Of a stretch of DNA of 64,000 nt, positions 57,489 through 64,000 are shown piece after piece. How positions within the stretch are numbered: position 1 is the first letter of the stretch; each line of letters starts with the position of its first letter. A program made the translations under genes and the position numbers. Under the pieces are notes generated by a model. That model was not told where the DNA came from and ran no database searches. It was given only the letters and a program-made list of their open reading frames with translations. The stretch lies in contig NZ_QRAP01000001.1 in NCBI RefSeq assembly GCF_003363015.1, positions 605,162 through 669,161 on the forward strand, given 5' to 3'. Origin of the DNA: Enterobacillus tribolii (GTDB taxonomy: Bacteria > Pseudomonadota > Gammaproteobacteria > Enterobacterales > Enterobacteriaceae).

Positions 57489-58784
57489 TCAGATAAGCTT
57501 CGCTTCCGGCAACCGTTTAAGCCGTTGCGCAAGCCATAATGCCAGCACCAACATCAACGCCAGAAATACCACGATCCCCGGCCAGCCATATCTGTACCAG
57601 AATACGCCGCCGAGCGTACCGGCTACGCTGGAACCCACATAATAACAGAACAGATAGAGTGACGATGCCTGGCCTTTAGCCCGGCGGGCGCGCCGGCCGA
57701 TCCAACTGCTGGCAACGGAGTGAGCCGCGAAGAAGCCCGTTGTAAACAGCATCATACCAATGAAAACTGCCGTGAGTGGGGTAAGCGCGGTAATCAGCAA
57801 GCCGCACAGCATAATCAGGATTGAAACGCTGAGCACCGGGCCACGACCATATTTGCCGGTCAAGGAGCCGGCCTTGGGTGAGCTGTAAGAACCCGTCAGG
57901 TAAACAACAGACAACACACCTACGATCGCCTGGCTGAGAAAGTAGGGTTGAGACAGCAAGCGGTAGCCGATGTAGTTAAACAGGGTAACGAAGCTCCCCA
58001 TCAGCAGGAAACCTTCGGCAAACAGCAACGGCAAACCGCGGTCGTGCCAGTGCAGCCTGAAGTTGATCAACAGCGTGCGTGGCCGCAGGGGGATCGCGCG
58101 GAAATGGCGCGAGGCCGGCAGAATCCGCCAGAACATGAAGGCGGCGGCAAGTGCGATCAGGCCGATAACGCCCAGCGTAATGCGCCAGCTGAAAAAATCG
58201 GTCAGGACACCGCTGACCAGGCGTCCGCTCATTCCGCCAATTGAGTTGCCGCTGATGTACAGCCCCATTGAAAACGCCACGAAGCTGGGATGGATTTCTT
58301 CACTGAGGTACGTCATGGCAACGGCGGCCACGCCGCTCAGAGAAAGCCCAATCAGCGCACGCATCAGCAGAATACCGTTCCAGCTGTTCATAAATGCGCA
58401 AATCAGCGTACAACAGGCGGCCAGCAAAAGCGCCACGACCATCACCGGTTTCCGCCCGATGGCGTCTGAAAGCGGCCCGGTAAACATGAGTCCCACGGCC
58501 AGCAGTCCGGTAGAAACTGAAAGCGAAAGGCTGCTGGAAGCCGGAGAGACCCCGAAGTCATGCGACAACACCGGCAGAATCGGCTGAACGCAATAGAGCA
58601 GGGCGAAGGTCGCCAATCCGGCGGAAAAAAGCGCCAGCGTGACGCGGATAAATGCCGGGCTGCCACGTTCAATGAAAGGTAATTTGTTTAACTGCGAGCG
58701 CCTGATCGGCACCGGAGAGGCGGCTGGAAGGGGTTCCTCCGCCACAATGACCGGGGACGGCTGTTGAGCCGAAGGTGAATCCAC
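57489..58784 (-). CDS. ynfM: MFS transporter YnfM
   Basis: A 431-residue major facilitator with 12 helices after a Pro/Ser-rich cytoplasmic N-terminus. Motif A GPLSDAIGRKPVMVVALLL and the stretch SGVAAVAMTYLSEEIHPSFV are nearly identical to E. coli YnfM. The start is uncertain: GTG 58784 has AAGGAT seven bases upstream and gives a length close to YnfM, while ATG 58865 adds 27 residues. The substrate is unknown, although arabinose efflux has been suggested for this group. It is divergent from the LysR gene ynfL. Confidence 0.88.
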   Translation of the reverse strand: MDSPSAQQPSPVIVAEEPLPAASPVPIRRSQLNKLPFIERGSPAFIRVTLALFSAGLATFALLYCVQPILPVLSHDFGVSPASSSLSLSVSTGLLAVGLMFTGPLSDAIGRKPVMVVALLLAACCTLICAFMNSWNGILLMRALIGLSLSGVAAVAMTYLSEEIHPSFVAFSMGLYISGNSIGGMSGRLVSGVLTDFFSWRITLGVIGLIALAAAFMFWRILPASRHFRAIPLRPRTLLINFRLHWHDRGLPLLFAEGFLLMGSFVTLFNYIGYRLLSQPYFLSQAIVGVLSVVYLTGSYSSPKAGSLTGKYGRGPVLSVSILIMLCGLLITALTPLTAVFIGMMLFTTGFFAAHSVASSWIGRRARRAKGQASSLYLFCYYVGSSVAGTLGGVFWYRYGWPGIVVFLALMLVLALWLAQRLKRLPEAKLI

Positions 58785-58961
58785 AACTACATCCTTACCG
58801 AAAATCGGACATGAAATATCGTGAGTCAGGCCAAAAAATGAGAGCGGCGTGACTGAAATTATCATAAGAAGCGGGAATATTATTGTCTAATATATTAAAG
58901 GTGCTCGTATAAGATCATAAAGATATCATTCAAGTTATCGGAACATGAGGGAAGGCCGCGA

Positions 58962-59849
58962 ATGCGTATTGAAATCAGGCACCTGAAATATTTTATCGCC
59001 GTTGCGGAAGAGCGTCACTTTGGCAGGGCGGCTGAGCGCCTGAACATTTCTCAGCCTCCGCTCAGCCAGCAAATCATGGCGCTGGAAAATGAGGTCGGCG
59101 CCAGGTTATTGGCCCGCACTAACCGTAGCGTTCATCTGACGCAGGCCGGAGAGTTGTTTCTGAAAGAGTGCTACCGGATCATCGAGTATTTAAACCTGGC
59201 GGCGGAAAGAGCAGCGCGGGTGCACAGCGGTGAACTGGGAGAACTGACCATCGGTTTCACGTCATCTGCGCCGTTTATTACGCTGATTGCCAATAGCCTG
59301 CGCGCGTTTCGGCAGAGCTACCCTCAGGTTCATTTGCAGATGCGTGAAATCAATACCAAACAACAGATCGATCCTTTGCTGGACGGAAAGCTCGATCTGG
59401 GCATTATGCGCAATACGTCGCTGCCGGAAACCCTGGAACACCGTGTACTGCTGCGTGAACCGTTGGTCGCCATCGTTCCTCAGGATCACCCGCTGGCGGC
59501 GGCGGGAAATACCCGCGTGACGTTTCGGGATCTGGCCCGTCAACCCTTCGTCTTTTTCGCCCGCGAAGTTGGCACCGCATTGCACGACGAAATTCTCGCC
59601 TTGTTGAAAACTGCGGATATCACGCCAGAAATTACGCAGGAAGTCGGGGAGGCCATGACCATCGTCGGATTGGTTTCCGCCGGATTGGGGATCTCCATTT
59701 TGCCGGCATCGTTTGCCCGTGTGCGGATCGACGGCGTTCGTTATCTTTCGTTGGATGAAGAAAATGCCTTCACCGAAGTGTGGCTGGTGCACCATCGCAA
59801 ACGTCCTGTTTCACCGCAGGCCGCAGCGTTAATTTCGTTACTCTCCTGA
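58962..59849 (+). CDS. ynfL: LysR-family regulator YnfL
   Basis: A 295-residue LysR-type regulator with helix-turn-helix at residues 1-62 (EERHFGRAAERLNISQPPLS) and a BenM/CatM-like substrate-binding domain (GFTSSAPFITLIANSLRAF onward). E. coli has the same divergent ynfL/ynfM pair, so YnfL probably controls ynfM. The 177-bp intergenic region is AT-rich. Confidence 0.9.
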   Translation: MRIEIRHLKYFIAVAEERHFGRAAERLNISQPPLSQQIMALENEVGARLLARTNRSVHLTQAGELFLKECYRIIEYLNLAAERAARVHSGELGELTIGFTSSAPFITLIANSLRAFRQSYPQVHLQMREINTKQQIDPLLDGKLDLGIMRNTSLPETLEHRVLLREPLVAIVPQDHPLAAAGNTRVTFRDLARQPFVFFAREVGTALHDEILALLKTADITPEITQEVGEAMTIVGLVSAGLGISILPASFARVRIDGVRYLSLDEENAFTEVWLVHHRKRPVSPQAAALISLLS

Positions 59850-60009
59850 CAAACAGGAATCCGGGAGCGGAGTACACGTTCTGTTCGCTTACTGCCTGAA
59901 AAATCTACGTAACTGTAAGCAACGTACAAAATGATTTGTGCGCCAAATCACATAACTAATCAAATACTTGACGCTGTTGCGCAAAAGTCTCACCATACCC
60001 GTTAATATT

Positions 60010-60030
60010 TATTTTGAAGCGCGAAAAATA
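60010..60030. promoter_or_regulatory. Candidate Mlc operator upstream of mlc
   Basis: TATTTTGAAGCGCGAAAAATA is an imperfect palindrome with TATTTT / AAAATA outer arms around a CG-rich centre, the form of Mlc sites. It lies 17 bases before the mlc start, where autoregulation is known in E. coli. Confidence 0.45.
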
Positions 60031-60047
60031 GCAGGGGTTCAGCAATC

Positions 60048-61262
60048 GTGGATGGGCAGCCGGGGCATATTGATCAGATTAAGCAGATAAATGCGGGGGC
60101 TGTGTATCGCCTCATTGATCAATGCGGGCCAATATCGCGCATCGAGCTTTCCAAACGGGCGCAGTTAGCGCCTGCCAGCATCACTAAAATCGTACGTGAA
60201 CTGCTGGAAGCCCATTTGGTGCAGGAAACGGAATACCAGGAAGTCGGCAGCCGCGGCCGGCCGGCGGTGGGGCTGATTCTGGATACTGCCGCCTGGCATT
60301 TTCTTTGCGCCCGAATCGGGCGTGGTTCCATTACGCTCACCTTGCGCGATCTCAGCACCAACGTGGTGGCTGAAGATACGGTGGATCTGCCGGCGCAGTC
60401 CGAGCTTCCGTTTCTGCAGCGCGTCATCTATGAAATTGACCAGTTTTTTAACCGGCACCAGCAGAAGCTCGAGCGTCTAACAGCTATCGCGATCACCATG
60501 CCGGGCATCATCCATTCCTCCTCGGGCGTCGTGCACCGTATGCCTTTCTATGCCGACGTCCGGGATGTCCCACTGGGGCCAGCGCTGAGTGAGCACACCG
60601 GGCTTCCGGTGTTTTTGCAGCATGACGTCTGCGCGTGGACGATGGCGGAATCGCTGTTCGGCGCGTCGAAAGACAGCCAGAACGTTATTCAGATTGTGAT
60701 AGACCATAACGTAGGCGCAGGGGTGATCACGGACGGGCACCTGCTCAATACCCGTCGCCACAGCGTGGTGGAGATCGGCCACACTCAGGTCGATCCGTAC
60801 GGCAAGCTTTGCTACTGCGGCAACCATGGCTGCCTGGAGACCGTTGCGGGCCTGGATAATATTCTGACGCTGGCGCAGCAGCGCCTCCCGCTTTCTCCCC
60901 AGTCTTTACTTCATCATCAGCCGCTGACGGTGGAGAATTTATGCGCGGCGGCAAACATGGGCGACCGGCTGGCCCGCGACATAATTAACGGCGTGGGTTA
61001 TAACGTCGGACGTATTGTGGCGATCATGGTCAATTTATTCAATCCGGATAAAATCCTTATCGGTTCGCCGCTCAATCAGTCCTGTGATATTTTACATCCG
61101 ACTATTCAGACCTGTATTCAACAGCAGTCTTTGCATGATTACAGCAAAGACTTAGTCGTTGAGTCCACCCATTTTCATAATCACGGCACAATGCCCGCCG
61201 CCGCATTGGTAAAAGATGCGCTTTATAATGGTGCGCTATTGGTTCAGTTATTGCAGGGCTGA
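60048..61262 (+). CDS. mlc: ROK-family sugar repressor Mlc
   Basis: A 404-residue repressor of PTS and maltose genes. The N-terminal helix-turn-helix is ISRIELSKRAQLAPASITKI, and the ROK kinase-like domain holds the zinc site in HTQVDPYGKLCYCGNHGCLE (His and three Cys). E. coli Mlc is released from DNA by binding unphosphorylated EIICB-Glc. The start is GTG 60048, matched to the family sequence QPGHIDQIKQ and with AGGGG upstream. The order mlc-bioD2-clcB equals E. coli dgsA-ynfK-clcB. Confidence 0.95.
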   Translation: MDGQPGHIDQIKQINAGAVYRLIDQCGPISRIELSKRAQLAPASITKIVRELLEAHLVQETEYQEVGSRGRPAVGLILDTAAWHFLCARIGRGSITLTLRDLSTNVVAEDTVDLPAQSELPFLQRVIYEIDQFFNRHQQKLERLTAIAITMPGIIHSSSGVVHRMPFYADVRDVPLGPALSEHTGLPVFLQHDVCAWTMAESLFGASKDSQNVIQIVIDHNVGAGVITDGHLLNTRRHSVVEIGHTQVDPYGKLCYCGNHGCLETVAGLDNILTLAQQRLPLSPQSLLHHQPLTVENLCAAANMGDRLARDIINGVGYNVGRIVAIMVNLFNPDKILIGSPLNQSCDILHPTIQTCIQQQSLHDYSKDLVVESTHFHNHGTMPAAALVKDALYNGALLVQLLQG

Positions 61263-61490
61263 TTACCCATTGATTTACATAGCGTTTATTAATTGATTAA
61301 TTAACCATTATTGATTACTCCGAAAGGGCTGGATAATCAATGATCTTCCTTAAAGACAAAAGATTGAGCTAACGCAAACTGCCGGACTACCTCATAGCCT
61401 AGAATTATTTTGATTAAGTTCATAACGCCAGTACCTTATTTTGCGGTCGTTTAATTCCGGCCGCGGAAGTAATTCCGGAGTATTTGTTTC

Positions 61491-62162
61491 ATGTTTAAAC
61501 GTGTTTTTGTTACCGGCACAGATACCGAAGTTGGAAAGACAGTGGTGTCCCGTGCATTATTACAATCTATCCAGGCCCTGGGTGAAACCGCGGTGGGGTA
61601 CAAGCCCATTGCCGTTGACAGTGAAGAAACCCCGCAGGGCTTGCGTAACAAAGATGCGTTGACGTTGCAGGCTTCATCCTCTTTGGCGTTGAACTACGAT
61701 GAAGTTAATCCCATCACGCTAAAAGAAGAAATTGCCAATGCGCATACCGGCGGCGTACCAGATTACGGGCACATCAGCAGCGGTCTGCGTCATCTGGAGC
61801 AAAAAGCGGCGCATATCGTGGTGGAAGGAACGGGCGGCTGGCGCGTATTGATGCACGACCTGCGTCCTTTCTCCGAGTGGGTGGTGCAGGAGCAGTTGCC
61901 GGTGATATTGGTGGTTGGCATCAAGCTGGGCTGTATCAGCCACGCAATCCTGACTGCTCAGGCGATTGCCAACGACGGTCTGCCGTTGCTCGGTTGGGTT
62001 GCCAACCGCATCAACCCCGGCCTGGCCCATTACGCAGAAACAATCGATGCGCTGCGGCAAAAGATCCCGGCGCCCCTGCTGGGTGAAATTCCCTATCTGT
62101 TCCGCCCGGAACAGCGCGATTTGGCGCAATATCTCGACATCACGCCGCTCATGCAGAAATAA
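61491..62162 (+). CDS. bioD2: Dethiobiotin synthetase paralogue BioD2 (YnfK)
   Basis: A 223-residue P-loop enzyme of the dethiobiotin synthetase family. Walker A GTDTEVGKTVVSRALL, GYKPIAVDSEETPQGL and VVEGTGGWRVLM are present. It joins CO2 and DAPA to form dethiobiotin, or is a paralogue of that enzyme; the main bioD usually lies in the bio operon elsewhere. ATG 61491 follows CCGGAG. Convergent with clcB, whose stop is 2 bases away. Confidence 0.9.
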   Translation: MFKRVFVTGTDTEVGKTVVSRALLQSIQALGETAVGYKPIAVDSEETPQGLRNKDALTLQASSSLALNYDEVNPITLKEEIANAHTGGVPDYGHISSGLRHLEQKAAHIVVEGTGGWRVLMHDLRPFSEWVVQEQLPVILVVGIKLGCISHAILTAQAIANDGLPLLGWVANRINPGLAHYAETIDALRQKIPAPLLGEIPYLFRPEQRDLAQYLDITPLMQK

Positions 62163-62164
62163 GC

Positions 62165-63460
62165 CTACCTTTGCTGATAAACCGATCCTGCGCGCAGCCA
62201 GCGCGACAGGGTGGTGGCCAGCACGCAGGATAACAACAGCCCCGGCAACAACGTGTATTCTCCCGTCATTTCGCACACCATCAGCGCAGACATGATCGGC
62301 GCATGCGTGGTGGCCGCCAACAGGGTAGACATGCCGGTTAGCGCCATCAGCAACGGGGTATGCTCCCCCAGGTACGGCCATTGCGACAGCACCTGACCGA
62401 GCAAAGAGCCCAGCGCCGCGCCGATAAACAGCGTTGGAGTAAAAACCCCGCCCGGCGCGCCCGATCCGCTGCTGGCGAGAATAGCCAGCAATTTGCAGAT
62501 CAAAATAGCCAGAATCAGCAACGCGGCCGGAGGCGCGCTTATCAGGGATTGCACCACGCTGTAACCATTTCCCCATACCTGGGGAAATAACAGCGAGAGC
62601 GCGCCGACAACCGCACCGCCCAGCGCCAGCTGCAGCGGCGGGGAGAGCCGTAAATGACGGAACCCCTGGCTGCTGAACCGCAGCAGCGCTAAGAAAACCG
62701 GCCCGCAAACACCGGCGACAATACCCAACAGCGCCATCAGCAGATACTGCACTGGAAACGGCGGGCTCAGCGGCAGGGCTTCATACAATGGCGACTGCCC
62801 GCCGTGCAGCAAGTTCGTCATCAGCAGGGCGCTGACGGCGGCGATCACCACCGGCCCCAAAGACGCCAGCATCAGGGTGCCGAACAGGATTTCGGCGATA
62901 AACAAGCTGCCGGCCAACGGCGCATGATACGCACTGGCCATACCCGCCGCCGCGCCGCAGGCAACCCAGATCCGCCACTCTTTCTCCGGCGTAAACATTC
63001 GGGCGAAAACAGAGGCAAACAGGGCGGCCAGCAGCACCATTGCGCCTTCCCGGCCGATCGCACTGCCGCTGGCAACAACAATCAACGACGCCAGGCTTTT
63101 TATCAGGCTGGCCTGCACATCAAGCCGCCCGTCGCCGGCGTCAATCGCCTCCATATAGTCCGTTGGCGCGGCAGGGCGCTGATGCTGATATTTCTGGAAT
63201 AACCACAACACAGTGCCTGCAACCAGCCCGCCTAACGCGGGCGTCAGGAAACGCCGCCAGGGAGGAAGGTTCACGGCGGCCTGCACCAGGCTGCCTTCCC
63301 GGCTATCCAGAAGCAGCCACTCCAGCAAAATCATCGACTGATGGAACAACCACACTACCGTTGCCGCCGCAATGCCGAGTACAATGGCAATCAACAACCG
63401 GCGCAGCATCAGCCGGTAATTTTTGAGATGAATAACGCGTTTTATACGGGGCGAGGTCAT
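62165..63460 (-). CDS. clcB: ClC-type voltage-gated chloride channel ClcB
   Basis: A 431-residue ClC-family membrane protein with about 16-18 helices. Filter motifs are [11 protein letters not shown] and [17 protein letters not shown]; the first contains the conserved gating-type glutamate (GREGP position). E. coli ClcB supports extreme acid resistance with ClcA. The start at 63460 gives a basic N-terminal extension; an ATG at 63409 ([10 protein letters not shown]) is equally close to the E. coli start. Order mlc-bioD2-clcB is conserved. Confidence 0.92.
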   Translation of the reverse strand: MTSPRIKRVIHLKNYRLMLRRLLIAIVLGIAAATVVWLFHQSMILLEWLLLDSREGSLVQAAVNLPPWRRFLTPALGGLVAGTVLWLFQKYQHQRPAAPTDYMEAIDAGDGRLDVQASLIKSLASLIVVASGSAIGREGAMVLLAALFASVFARMFTPEKEWRIWVACGAAAGMASAYHAPLAGSLFIAEILFGTLMLASLGPVVIAAVSALLMTNLLHGGQSPLYEALPLSPPFPVQYLLMALLGIVAGVCGPVFLALLRFSSQGFRHLRLSPPLQLALGGAVVGALSLLFPQVWGNGYSVVQSLISAPPAALLILAILICKLLAILASSGSGAPGGVFTPTLFIGAALGSLLGQVLSQWPYLGEHTPLLMALTGMSTLLAATTHAPIMSALMVCEMTGEYTLLPGLLLSCVLATTLSRWLRAGSVYQQR

Positions 63461-63532
63461 GCGCGGGCGCCGGAAAAAGGTGATGACGTTAGTTTACTGT
63501 TTCCGTGGCATAAAACAAAAATACAAAAAGAA

Positions 63533-63554
63533 AGCGCCGCCCGGAGGCGGCGCT
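63533..63554 (-). terminator. Terminator after the cytochrome c peroxidase gene
   Basis: AGCGCCGCC / GGCGGCGCT stem with a four-base loop, followed on the minus strand by TTCTTTTTG. Confidence 0.85.
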
Positions 63555-63584
63555 GAATTAGCGGGTAAAACGAAACTACCGTGA

Positions 63585-64000
63585 TTACTGCTTAATCGGG
63601 TACGGCGTGTAAACACCGTTCAGGCTGTTCAGGAAGGCGACGATATCATCGACGTCTTTCTGCGGCAGCGAGGTGCCAACCTGGTACTTCAGCATCTTCT
63701 TAACGGCTTCGTCCAGCGTAGCGACGTCGCCACGGTGATAGTACGGTGCGGTCAGAGCGACGTTACGCAGGGTAGGTACTTTCTGGCGCAGGCGGTCACG
63801 CTCTTCCTTGGTCACGTTGAAACGGCCGGTATCGGCATCGGTAATTTCACCGAACTCGTAATCCGTTTTCAGCCCCAGCGGTTCGTATGAACGACCGCCC
63901 ATGATTTTACCGGAGTGGCAGGTTGCGCACTTGTTGTCTTTAAACAGCTGATAACCACGGACCTGTTGCGCCGTCAGCGCCTCTTTTTCACCGCGCAGGT
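63585..64000 (-). CDS. Di-heme cytochrome c peroxidase, 3' part only
   Basis: The frame stays open to the right edge, so only the C-terminal 137 or so residues are visible. They hold a c-type heme motif CATCH (in KDNKCATCHSGK), then a stretch with VPTLRNVALTAPYYHRGDVATL and VDDIVAFLNSLNGVY, typical of the C-terminal heme domain of MauG/CcpA-type di-heme peroxidases. Such periplasmic enzymes reduce hydrogen peroxide with electrons from c-type cytochromes. The N-terminal heme domain and signal peptide must lie beyond the window. Confidence 0.88.
   Translation of the reverse strand, partial: LRGEKEALTAQQVRGYQLFKDNKCATCHSGKIMGGRSYEPLGLKTDYEFGEITDADTGRFNVTKEERDRLRQKVPTLRNVALTAPYYHRGDVATLDEAVKKMLKYQVGTSLPQKDVDDIVAFLNSLNGVYTPYPIKQ

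Overview
The window looks like the replication-terminus region of an enterobacterial chromosome (Enterobacterales; gene content and the mix of plant-associated functions suggest a Pectobacteriaceae-like genus, but genus cannot be fixed from the sequence alone). Almost every gene has a recognisable Escherichia coli counterpart in nearly the same order. Three signals place it in the Ter macrodomain: a tus gene with a Ter site in front of it (57337-57359), and two exact matches to the MatP-binding matS consensus GTGACRNYGTCAC (11727-11739 and 56363-56375). No rRNA, tRNA, intact mobile element or CRISPR array was seen.

Layout. 1-4.6 kb: purine-related block punC (partial), punR, purR and the tiny membrane gene ynhF, with an in-frame fused remnant of an ABC transporter (YnjC permease joined to YnjD ATPase) behind purR. 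4.9-6.6 kb: a secreted GH19 chitinase with PKD and chitin-binding domains, absent from this place in E. coli. 6.7-10.3 kb: sodB, mepH, grxD, rnt, gloA. 10.4-13.5 kb: nemA with a NemR operator but no nemR; in its place a matS site, a short tandem duplication and a divergent SDR/LysR pair. 13.5-18.1 kb: ydhL, sodC, the ydhIJK efflux operon and slyA. 18.3-27.5 kb: slyB, anmK-mliC, pdxH, tyrS, pdxY, gstA, dtpA, nth. 27.5-33.8 kb: the rsxABCDGE-nth operon and ydgK. 33.9-44.0 kb: an insertion relative to E. coli carrying fhs (formate-tetrahydrofolate ligase) and a complete L-arabinose uptake and early-catabolism block, araBA divergent from araFGH-araC, without araD. 44.3-46.7 kb: ydgJ, a bile-acid/sodium-symporter family transporter, and a previously uncalled ParE-type toxin remnant. 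46.7-53.5 kb: add, malY, malX, malI, ydgA. 53.6-57.3 kb: manA, fumC, tus/Ter. 57.5-64 kb: ynfM/ynfL, mlc, bioD2 (ynfK), clcB and the 3' part of a cytochrome c peroxidase gene.

Functional links: oxidative and electrophile defence is concentrated here (sodB, sodC, grxD, gloA, nemA, gstA, slyA, rsx, nth, cytochrome c peroxidase). Sugar control is represented by AraC, MalI and Mlc, nucleotide control by PurR, PunR and add, and vitamin B6 by pdxH and pdxY.

I found no obviously new multi-gene system. The observations most worth a second look are the truncated permease-ATPase fusion, the ParE remnant in the same frame as the preceding transporter gene, the NemR operator orphaned from its regulator, the matS/Ter signals, and the four insertion points relative to E. 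coli. All comparisons with E. coli are from memory of protein sequences and gene order, not from a search.
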